A DNA stretch of 64,000 nucleotides from Arthrobotrys musiformis. Lineage: Eukaryota > Ascomycota > Orbiliomycetes > Orbiliales > Orbiliaceae. Position numbers and translations under genes: made by a program. Numbering within the stretch: the stretch's first letter is position 1; each line of letters starts with the position of its first letter. Below are positions 55,270-64,000 of the stretch, piece after piece. A model generated the notes under the pieces. It had not been told where the DNA came from. It did not search any database and worked only from the letters and a program-made list of their open reading frames with translations. The stretch spans positions 4,340,001 through 4,404,000 of the forward strand of contig JAVHJL010000003.1 in NCBI GenBank assembly GCA_036971715.1, read 5' to 3'.

Positions 55270-58145
55270 CGCTAAGACCGGTTTCTTTTTATCCTTCGGA
55301 GATCGTTTGAGTGGGAGGTTTCTTTTCGGTGGCTTGGGAGTTTGGCATAGGATATAGACCAGGTGGAACTTTTAATTCTTTTGACGGCCAGAAAATATGC
55401 CACGCCAGACGGTAGGTATACGTTTGCCGTATATGTGGGATATGAGTTCTTGCCTTTGAACCACATAACTAATTAATCACCCAATGTCGAAAAGTTATTC
55501 CAACAATTCTCGAGAATTAGATAAAGGTTTCAAATCTTGCAGTGGTCCGGTAAAACATCCAAACTCGCTAAAGCATTATCGGAAGCGCATGAGTATCGTT
55601 ATAGGCTGGTGGAAAACTTGGTCTAGGAGGAATACGATCGATCGAAACTGTCTTGTGGATTCCTTGGGCGCGCGACGGTGGTCTCTAATGCAGTACTATT
55701 ACTAGAACCAATACCAGAGGCCATTGGAGGTAAGCATAACAATGTTAGTTCGTGATATCATGTTGTAAATCGTGACAGATCTAGATCTATAGAGGCGACG
55801 GCTATGCAAGTCGACCCCGACCTAGCCTCGCGCATGGCTAAAACTTCAAACCTTTCCGGAAAGGTTTTAGATTTTAGTCTTTCGCGATCATTATCTAGCA
55901 GGCGTGGGTTAAACAGTCGAAAGACGCCTGGAGGTCATTCGGGCTGATATACGTCGTTTTCAAGTGAAGATTTCGAAGTCATCGTCGGTCGCGTGAGCAC
56001 TCGTCTCGTCGATGTCGACAAACTCGGCTTCCCCAGATTTTCCCTCCGAACTTTCACGAAGTTTTCGTCGTCTCGAAGTCCAATTTTTCGTCTCTAGTGT
56101 CTATTCGTTTGAATTTTCGGGGTTGAAAGAAAGTTACGTCGTCGGAATAGAAGTATCGTGAATCTGGATTCCAATAGGGGGATGGAAAACTTTTTTTTTG
56201 CGGAGTGGCCTCAATGGTACTAGTAATATACGCCTTAACTTGGGGTGAACGAGATGACGTGATCTGGGGAAAGATTTCGAAATTCCGACGCCCAACGGTC
56301 ATCAAGATATCGTAGATACAATGAGAAAGTAGCACCATACGGTCACTATGGAGGACATTTTGGAGGGTTTCCCACTGCTATGGGGCAGTATACGCTTCGT
56401 GAGGCATCTTCGAGGATGGGGGAATTCGAATCCGCCAAGTGGTCGGTTTGAATTGTTTACAGGACCAATTTCTCCTCTTTGGGATTACTACTCATGGATA
56501 CTCTCCTCCTCCTCGTGATCTGGAAGATTAGATCCAAGAATACAGAGACCTCTGAAGGCCTCAAGATCGATCTCGACGACTGATTTTCTAGATCAATGGG
56601 TCCTTCTGACACTAAAAAACTAACTGCGGCCGAAAGGAAGTTACCTCGGATCGCACCGTAACCCCCCATACCTCGAGCATCAAGCCCTCGCCGAGAATAT
56701 CCCCATCCCGAGCCCCTGCAAGGTAGACTGAGTGGGGTGTTACACAGCTTCGTAAGCCCAGTTTGAGGGATTTCCGTATACGAGATATACGATCCTCCCC
56801 GAGTACAGAATCCCATCTCACCTGAACCCCTCGGGAGATTTAGGATCGTAAGAGACGGGTATTTTTCCACGGGTACCCCCATTGGATACAGCGGGGAAAC
56901 GATATACAAAGGAGATACATTAACCCCCACAATGAAAAAAATTTTCTATCATCGGTATCAAGGCAGCGAGAAAGGCATCGACACCAACGTCACCTTCTTT
57001 TCAAAATTTTCCCCCTCAATGTGCATATGCATACTGCAAATGCGAGGTTCCCCACGCGTAGGGTTTTCAGACGATAATGATACTTTTTCTTAATACTCCA
57101 TCATATGCTTTTCGTGGTTGTTCTTTTTCGCAATTAATTGGTATTTTATGCATTTATGTATCTATCCCTAGACCCTGAATGACTCGCAACCGGGTATGCG
57201 ATGCGGCCTTTCCTGATACGCTCGGCCGCTGTTCCCACATATTTCGAGGCTTATCAGATTTAATTTTACCGTTTCTTCCGAATTCCCTCCTCCTCCTCCG
57301 AGGGGCTGTTTCTCTTTTTACATCGGGGGTTTGCTAAGATTAGTTTATTCCTAACAGTGGAGACCTCCGAGAGCTAGAGTTCTAGAAGGTGACACTATAT
57401 TTTTGTTGTGTGCTGAATCGTTTCACTCATCGTCATCATAGGCTTTGGATTATGAATTCTATAGTAATCACAACGTGGAATCAAATCTGGCTGGGCTATA
57501 GCTCTACCAGCACCTGCACCCAATCAACCGCCTCACTAATAAGCATTGGGCTAAGATTAAGGGGAAATATCATAGAGGTGTAGGAGGCCCCCGTTTCGCG
57601 CCCGATCAAGTTGATAGCTTAAGCTAGAAATTGTGTTCCTGGATATTTCGTTTGGAGGTTCTAAATTTTGGATTTGCCACGATATTGCGATATCTTGTCT
57701 GAACTGTGGCGCAGCAAATTGCCCGGACTACATCTTGCACGCAAGCGTACGTTGAAAATAGATTGGCCATATATATACGTAGCAATTAGCTCGTCTAAAT
57801 TAAAAGCTTCCTCTTTATATATTTATCCAGTCATTCAACTTTAAAAGGCCGTGCTAATACCCAGCGCCAGCCAGCAACCTTTAGTTCAACTTTCTACTGT
57901 TTCCCGAGGCATGAAATATCGCTACCGCTAACACTCTGCGAACTACTAGTGTTTAGTCTCTGGTTGATTAAACTAAAATCATATAGTATTCGTAATTTTC
58001 AGTAGGCTTATTTTAAGATCCAGATGAGGGAAACTACCCCCCAGCAGCTTATTTATTATTAACAGCAGCCTCACCACCGCTGTCTGCAATAATTTCGCAA
58101 CCTCGGGCAGCTCCATTGCCGCCACTCTCATCAATCAGCTCATGA
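55270..58145. other. Intergenic 2.9 kb
   Basis: No supported gene. Around 55970-56300 and 56450-56930 are long frames of low-complexity character without domains. A CTCCTCCTC tract near 57290 and an AT-rich stretch near 57770 look regulatory. Confidence 0.4.
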
Positions 58146-58355
58146 TCACTGTCCGGGATTAGGAGAAGGAGGAGGAGTATACTGAGCCGGATGACCCGGA
58201 CGACAACAAGCGGGACACTCCTCGTACCAGGACCTTTGGCTAAATAATCCCACGCAGGCACCGAATAGTTTTGAGTTTTTACCCGGGCAGGGGAGGTCTT
58301 CCGTTACACCAGAGTATTTACAGAGGGCGCATTTTTGAATTTTTTGGATGCACAT
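58146..58355 (-). CDS. Small Met-Cys protein, member 2 (69 residues)
   Basis: Single exon starting MCIQKIQKCALCK and ending with a Pro-rich tail (TPPPSPNPGQ). Seven of eight cysteines precede the tail (LPCPG, GACVG, EECPACC). The first 12 residues share the MCIQKxxxCxxC pattern with the member at 55045-55269, showing recent relationship. No signal peptide or membrane segment. The Pro tail is peculiar to this copy. Function unknown. Confidence 0.58.
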   Translation of the reverse strand: MCIQKIQKCALCKYSGVTEDLPCPGKNSKLFGACVGLFSQRSWYEECPACCRPGHPAQYTPPPSPNPGQ

Positions 58356-59484
58356 ACTCTAAATTTTTTGTCGTGGGTTTGAATTTTAACTGCGGTGTAT
58401 TTTTAAGGTAGGGTGGGATTTATCGGAATGGTGCGGTGAAGGCGAACTATCCCCTAGTTTCAGTTTATCCTTTGCAGTTAATGGATTTTGATATCGATCG
58501 GAAGATTGAAAAACTGTGAATTTGATTGCGCAGGTTTTGACCTCTTTGATCTATAGATCTGGGTGTACGACGCACATTAAACTTGCAGGGTAAACATATC
58601 AATCGAGGGATTGAAACACGAGTACGAGAAACCAATTCCGTACCCGACATTTATAAATTTTAAACTATTTTCGTAACTTCCTTGGTTGAGCGCATATCGT
58701 ACCGGGTCTATAGGAATAATTATTGAAGTGGATATTAAGGTGCTTAGAATATGGGAAACAAGTTGCGGTCAAGTGGGATGCTAAGTTAGTTAATCTCGCA
58801 AAGATTATAATAAAAAGGTATAATCATATGAGGTTTAGGTAGATTTGTGGCAATTAGCTCAAGGGAGCCTGTGGATTAATATTGTCGGAGTGGTGAGATT
58901 TAGGCACTGTGGAGGGGAGAAACGTCGACGACCAGACACAGTAGCATCTGGTTTACGAGATAATCAACGACCGCAAGACAGTTTGAATTTTGCGCTCAAG
59001 TCAGTTCAAAAGAATAAAAGACAAAGAAATGACCATGATTAGTATAAAAGGGAGACGCTGGTCTCGTACCCAGACCGCACCAAGCCACCAAGGCCTGAAC
59101 ACAAAAGTCAAGCATCAAAGCCCCACCCGATCAACCCCTCCCGAATTTGAGCCAACATTCTCCTTCGTCCCTCCGTAGTCAAGCTCCACATCACGATCCC
59201 CAACACAAGCCTTATCAGATTCAAATCTATCCTGAGACCCAAACCTCACTCGTTTCCTCCCCGGCCAGATCCTCCGCCTTGGCTTCGAATCACCCCGTTG
59301 CGGATGAGACCTTGGTAAATATCTTTTTTGTGGAATACGCCCCTTCGAGGATGTGGAGTCCGTACGGCGGGTACTTCCTTTCGTATCCAGGAGTTCGGCG
59401 AACAAATTCTTCGCTCTGTTCGACTTCGTATCCGCTTCTGAAGCTTATGTAAGTGATATTTCTAGAAATGGGTATAAAAGCACA
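58356..59484. other. Intergenic with dispersed motif
   Basis: Contains the motif CTGGTCTCGTACCCAGACC at 59058-59076, the reverse complement of the copies near 48.6 and 49.6 kb. A plus-strand frame 59147-59452 starts MSQHSPSSL but has no domain or splice support. Confidence 0.4.
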
Positions 59485-59670
59485 CTAGCCTTTCTCGTTT
59501 TTGCCACTGGTGGCACAGTACGCGCAATCGCGGTCGTTAAAGACGGCTTTGATGAACTGCGTGGAGTGGCATTGTACCTCCTCTTCGACAATCGCTTTCC
59601 GACAGCGGGTGAAGACATCGATCGTGTGAGCGCACCCTGTGCGCGAGGTGAATTTTTCGATCATGCACAT
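59485..59670 (-). CDS. Small Met-Cys protein, member 3 (61 residues)
   Basis: Single exon, MCMIEKFTSRTGCAHTIDV at the start. Cysteines at 2 and 13, then CRKA, VQCHS and CAYC. The layout (MC, about ten residues, CxH, then single Cys and CxxC) is shared with the member at 61101-61283 (LCGH ... CRRC). No signal peptide. Probably a zinc-binding small protein of the local group; function unknown. Confidence 0.55.
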   Translation of the reverse strand: MCMIEKFTSRTGCAHTIDVFTRCRKAIVEEEVQCHSTQFIKAVFNDRDCAYCATSGKNEKG

Positions 59671-61100
59671 GCTTTATAATTTGAGGGGACGTCTGTAGGG
59701 AGCATCAATAATTGTGATTTTGAAAAAGTATATTGGGGTTCTACGTACTGTATTCGGCGGTTAAGATGGTTTTGAATAAGTGGAATCGAATGGAATGGAC
59801 GGGTATTACGACTTCGCTTCTGGATTTATCTTTTCCTTTGGAGAAGGGAATTGACGAAAAGAACCTGCTAGACTTGGTATATTTGATTTACTATCGCGAG
59901 GCTAGTGATTTTAGATGTTTGCTAGAGCAGTGTGCTATAGTGATCTTGAAATTGCCATCAGCCTCGCGCTATACCCTCCATCTTGGGAAAGGAGAGCGCT
60001 CGAGACTTTAAAATATTTTGATAGTTTATGATAAAATGTCTTCTTAAGTTCCCCGGGTATACCATGCGTGTATAGAGTAGGTAAACCTGTCCTGCGGGGA
60101 TATCTACGTATACGAATACATACAATCTGGGAAAAACACGAATTGAGTATTTGCAAATATTAATTACCGCTTGAGATACTGCTGTATTCGACCCGCAGTA
60201 GTAGACGTGTTCAGAATTGATATTTCCCAATAAAATGCTTAAACACACGAGTGGTCCCCGTATTTATCCCAACCACAATCTTTCGGTGCTGTGATGATTG
60301 AGCGCCTGTATACCCAGTATTTTTTCTATGAATATCGTCCTCCGAAGGCCAAAATCAAATAACAGGCTGAAAATAATGGAAACCCCGTCGCTATCTTATC
60401 TCGTGGCCAGGGTGGTTGCTATCTACATTCAACTCATGGAATACAACATAACCCCAGAAAGAAATCATGTTGATATTTATTCCCCCACCCGACTAGGTCG
60501 AGATCTTCTATTCCCGCATGCCTAGTTTGGTATTTTTGTGGGCTTTTGGCCGGGTTTTTATAATATTTCCCACCGATACCGTCCAGCTGACAAGGTTCGG
60601 AAAGAAGATGATGAATCGAAGGTGTGGTAAAGATAACGTGCGAGTTTCCATATTATCACAAACCGCGGAACGATTTCCGAAATCAAGGGATGGGCAATTA
60701 TGGAGTAGCACAGCTGAGTTCTCCACGCTAAGTTAGAAAGCGACGGTAGAGACCTTATGGTGGCGGAAACAGATCGCGGTTTTGATAAACCGTGTTGAGG
60801 GCGTGGTATTTCCGAATCCGGCAGGGCAATCTGGTTTGGGTTGCACAAGCTTCGAGGTCGAAACATGTGCTTCGCGTTCGACTTTCGGTTCGTGATGATG
60901 TCCAGGGGTATTTGGAGAAGAGAGCCAGGGGTGGTGAGATTTAAAACGGGGCCGATATTAAACCAGCCAGAGGCGCAAGGTGCACTTTGTCTGATAATCA
61001 CCAATGCCACCATCACTCGGCCGGCACCTGAACCAATATCGATAGCGATATCGACATAAATACGAATATGAATGTCAATGATTTTTATATTTGTATATAA
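59671..61100. other. Intergenic 1.4 kb
   Basis: No supported gene on either strand; several overlapping short frames show no domain, signal peptide or Cys pattern. Confidence 0.4.
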
Positions 61101-61283
61101 TTATATCCTTTTGACAAACCTCCTCCGACACCGCCTACAATACGCCTCAACCGTGATCTCCTTCACGGGAACATCGTCCTCATCGATCTCGGTGCCGATG
61201 CAGACTATGTTCCTGCATTTTTGGACGGGGAAGAGGGTGGTGTGGCCGCAGAGGGTGAAGTGGTAGTTCGGCTGGGTGCACAT
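61101..61283 (-). CDS. Small Met-Cys protein, member 4 (60 residues)
   Basis: Single exon starting MCTQPNYHFTLCGHTTLF and ending in a basic tail (RRRFVKRI). Cysteine and His layout: C2, CGH at 12-14, QKCRN, VCIG, CRRC. This is the most typical member of the MC...CGH...CxxC pattern that I know from unnamed small proteins of filamentous ascomycetes. No signal peptide. Zinc binding is likely; function unknown. Confidence 0.62.
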   Translation of the reverse strand: MCTQPNYHFTLCGHTTLFPVQKCRNIVCIGTEIDEDDVPVKEITVEAYCRRCRRRFVKRI

Positions 61284-62174
61284 TTGGTCTGTCTTTTTAT
61301 CATATATATATTCTCTTCTTGAAAAGCGTCGGTTGAAAGTGCAGTGCAGGGGTGTATCCTAGATTTACAGTGGTATTCGAAAACTCGAGGATCACAAACT
61401 CCAATGCTGCTTATAATATAGATATCCATTGTCGTCTTCAACATTTATATAATTATACCAACAGGACATGTCGACGCAAACACGTCGACAATTGTCGTTT
61501 CAATGCATTTCAGGTTCATGTTATATATCCTACGGTTACAAACGATCATAACAGCTGTTTGAAACGGACAAAGTGTAAAACCCTGCGCTTACCCATCCAG
61601 CATTGTTCTGTTATATATAAGTATATATACTTGTGTATGGTAGACGCTATTTCATCTAGCTCGACAAAGTGTGTCAAATCCGATCGCGACACCAACCTCG
61701 CTTCCAAAAAGAAACCTCGGAAGTCGGCTGTCATGTCTGCTACATACACCAACCACCACCCCAACTATCACCATCACGATCATATCAGCGGAGGAAAATA
61801 CTTCCACAATAGTATACTATTCCATACTATAGCATACCAGCACAGCCATCCAATCCAATCCCACAAGTGAGTCCTCGTCAATCAACTTTTCTCCACAAAC
61901 AGTCAAAACCTCCCCTTACGCCAAGAAATAAGAAATACAGGGGTGGGCATGTCACCTTCACATTCTATTTATAAAACAAAGGGAAAGAAAAAAAAAAAAA
62001 AGGAACAAAGGGGTGGTTTGCCCCACTATTTATCTTGGCGGGACCCATGGGATTTTCTGGGAGAGTCTTGCTGCACAGCCTTGATCTTGATAGCTCTCTC
62101 TACCTTTTCACTCTTTCTGTTACACTCTCTGAGAGATGGGGTGATTTTTAAGTGATTGAAGACATGGAGATCGT
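61284..62174. other. Intergenic, no gene seen
   Basis: Promoter of the fourth MC-type gene and 3' side of a tiny three-exon gene. A 172-codon plus frame at 61352-61870 is His/Tyr-rich low-complexity and not supported. A-run near 61988. Confidence 0.45.
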
Positions 62175-62429
62175 TCAATTGCCGCCTGTTGGTACAAAAT
62201 AATTGAGGGAAGACAGTGCATTGAAGTCGGGGGCCTGGGCGTTGAGGCTGAAAAGAAAATCCCACCATAATGTCATGTACTCGTTAGCTAAGGTGTAGCT
62301 CGAGCTAGCATGCTTTTGAGGGTGAGCTTACTCCAAGACGACGCGCCGAGAGTCTGATCTGATCCTACGGATACGATGGTCAGCCTTCAATTCGATATAT
62401 TACCTTTCCCTCCTCTTCTGTCTTTGCAT
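62175..62429 (-). CDS. Tiny three-exon gene, or the 3' end of a larger one
   Basis: Exons 62429-62404, 62364-62332 and 62247-62175. The introns are 39 nt (GTAATA, GGCTGACC, CGTAG) and 84 nt (GTAAGC, AGCTAACG, TTTTCTTTTCAG), both with strong signals. The joined CDS is 44 codons: MQRQKRRERIRSDSRRVVL at the start, and FVPTGGN at the end. A basic N-terminus is followed by LDLNAQAPDFNALSSLNYF. An in-frame TAG is part of a possible acceptor (CCATAG) just upstream, so more 5' exons may exist. The strong introns and clean ending argue for a real gene. Family not recognised. Confidence 0.5.
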
Positions 62430-63276
62430 GGTATATAGCTATGGTGCTGGAGGTGTCTTTGATCGTGGTAGATATGAATTAGTCTAGACATGATATGGAT
62501 ATGGATGTAGATGTGAAGTAGATGTAGATATAGATGGAGATGTATGGCAGATACAAGACAATAGAGTACAATACAATGCCATTTGTAGAACCCCACCGAG
62601 GTCGTCTTGATCCATGATCCACGATAGTAGTAGCAACTAGACCGTCTGGAGAACAGCCAAGACCGGACCAGGATGCACCAGCACAGCAATTTGGAAGCAA
62701 AAACTCAGCCGCACACCTGTCCATCGACACCGTCTGCTGCGGCTGGAGTACCGATTATAGAACGGGCCCATAGTAAATGTACCGGTAAGGCTGGCAGCCA
62801 GCCCTCAGCTCTCGCTTTGGAGTCGAAAGGGAAAAAACTCAAATACCTGGCCACGATCCATGCGGCTAGAAGCTTGGTCGTTACAGCGTCCAGCAGACAG
62901 GGAAGCTTACATTATTAAAGCTGACGCTTCTTACTTTTTCTGACCCAGCCGCAGCCTCTTCTTCTTCTTCTCTTATTCTTCTTTAACTTCAAGGTCCCCG
63001 TTTTTTTTTCTCCCACTCGGATTCTTTTTTCTTTTCTGTTTCTGTGTGTTCGGGTTTTTTTCCTTTGGTTTGGAAGGTAACCCCGTTGGTACAATAATTC
63101 TTCACGAAACACCAGCTTTGGACCGGTTGGTTGGTAAACGCCGGAAAACCCGCCCCTTTTAAACCTCCTCCCTCCTCCTCTCCATCACCACCACCAAAAA
63201 CCCTCCAACCAACAGTAACGATTTTCCTTTCTTTCCAACGACACTAGTCGACCACGCATATATATATATATAAACA
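62430..63276. other. Divergent promoter region, with GATGTA-rich repeat
   Basis: From 62480 to 62545 a degenerate GATGTA/GATATG repeat. From 62930 on, pyrimidine-rich sequence (CTTCTTCTTCTTC, T-runs, CCTCCTCCC) and a TATATATATATA run directly before the ATG at 63277, typical of a fungal promoter and 5' UTR. Upstream exons of the minus-strand gene may lie here. Confidence 0.45.
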
Positions 63277-64000
63277 ATGCCGAAATACAGAAGTAACCCC
63301 ACGCCCTGGCCGAACGGCGGATACTACTTTCTGCGCTTCATCCAATTCATCTGCGCCATCGGCACGATCGGAACCCTCAGTTACTTCGTCTACTACCTCG
63401 TCAAAGCACGCTTCGGAATCCCATACGAATTCATCATCCTCTACGTTGCCGTATGTTGCCCTTTAAAATACCCCCCGTCTGCGGACGGAACACACCCAAC
63501 CTCCAACCTTTTACTGATTGACGTAAATAGGCCTTACTCTCGCTATTAAACATAATAACAACAGGCGTGGCAAAATGCTGCGGCGCGCTGAATGCAAAAT
63601 TCGCCTTGGCGTTCGACTTCCTCATCCTCGCCGCCTGGACCGTCGCCTTCGCCTTGCTGCATAGAGCCATGCACGGTCTCATATTCTCCGACTGCACGGA
63701 CGGACACTGGGGTTCCACCGAGGGGAATGGAGTTTACGTCTGTAGGCTTTATAAGGCTACTTGGGCATTTGCCGTTGCTTCCATGTGAGTTTATTTTCCT
63801 CTCTTTTTTTTTTTTTTTTTTTTGGAGGGTGGGGGTGCTGATGGGTTTTTAGTGCGTTTTATTTGGGATCTGTGATTCTGGATGTTGTCGTTGTTAGACG
63901 GGTGGGGAATCATAAGTACACCCAGGCGAACCCGAAGAGCATGCAGCAGACGAAGCAGTATGCCGCGCCAAATTACGCGCAGGATACCAGCTACGGCTCC
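63277..64000 (+). CDS. MARVEL-like four-helix membrane protein (3' partial)
   Basis: Exons 63277-63450, 63531-63784 and 63853 to the window end, with introns of 80 nt (GTATGT...AATAG) and 68 nt (GTGAGT...TTTTAG). 192 codons are visible in one frame without stop. Four hydrophobic segments: FIQFICAIGTIGTLSYFVYYL, the second from EFIILYVAALLSLLNII, LAFDFLILAAWTVAFALLH, and FAVASIAFYLGSVILDVVVV. Between the third and fourth lies a loop with two Cys (SDCTDG, YVCRLYK). The four-helix layout with a Cys loop between helices three and four is typical of MARVEL-domain proteins of fungi, often at the plasma membrane or eisosome. The tail is polar (KYTQANPKSMQQTKQY) and runs off the window. Confidence 0.78.

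Noticed and set aside
56457..56930. Minus-strand 157-codon frame starting MGVNVSPLYIV
   Set aside because: No domain, signal peptide or Cys pattern; overlapping frames are equally open, so not enough support.
61352..61870. Plus-strand 172-codon frame rich in His, Tyr and Asn
   Set aside because: Low-complexity, no domain, lies in the promoter of a minus-strand gene, and shows no splice or start-context support.
1..64000. CRISPR arrays, rRNA genes, telomere repeats
   Set aside because: No regularly spaced repeats, rRNA-like conserved blocks or TTAGGG runs are seen; the window is an internal chromosomal segment of a eukaryote.

Overview
The window looks like a filamentous ascomycete (Pezizomycotina) chromosome. 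Genes carry short introns (about 39-140 nt) with GTA/GTG donors, RCTAAC/CTGAC-type branch points and YAG acceptors. There are CT-rich promoter tracts, and the families are typically fungal: Clr5 domain, Egh16-like, NB-ARC/TPR NLR, CNNM/Mam3, NCS1 permease. The many small secreted Cys proteins and the Egh16-like gene would fit a nematode-trapping or otherwise host-associated lineage such as Orbiliomycetes. That placement is inference from family resemblance, not a search result. All exon joins were worked out by hand from reading frame and splice signals, and each joined CDS closes in frame.

Layout. 1-5.8 kb: the 3' part of a TAPT1/Emp65-family ER membrane protein, a small RING-H2 protein and an F-box-like Cys-rich protein. 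6-19.7 kb: an accessory stretch with secreted protein genes (a Ser-rich one, a 189-residue Cys protein, a 272-residue protein, an Egh16-like protein with a Gly-Asn repeat tail), a small CxxC/CxxC protein, a 570-residue unknown and a 375-bp hAT-like MITE with an 8-bp target duplication. 19.7-24.4 kb is gene-poor. 24.4-32 kb: an NB-ARC/TPR NLR followed in tandem by a Clr5-ankyrin protein. 33.6-48.6 kb: core-like genes (NCS1 transporter, CNNM/Mam3, ataxin-10/CTR86) with a stand-alone, apparently degenerate nucleoside-phosphorylase-fold protein of the type usually found as an NLR N-terminal domain. 46.5-49.5 kb: a large acidic secreted protein and a secreted cupredoxin. 49.5-53.2 kb is gene-poor. 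53-61.3 kb: a second F-box-like Cys-rich paralogue, then four tiny Cys-rich proteins beginning Met-Cys, all on the minus strand. 62-64 kb: a tiny three-exon gene and a divergent four-helix MARVEL-like membrane protein cut by the window edge.

Themes. Three NLR-type modules lie within 14 kb (NB-ARC/TPR, Clr5-ANK, PNP/UDP). Two F-box/Cys-knuckle paralogues share an intron position. A local family of small MC-type proteins sits beside one of them. These are the least described parts of the window and the best candidates for a self/non-self or stress-response accessory repertoire.
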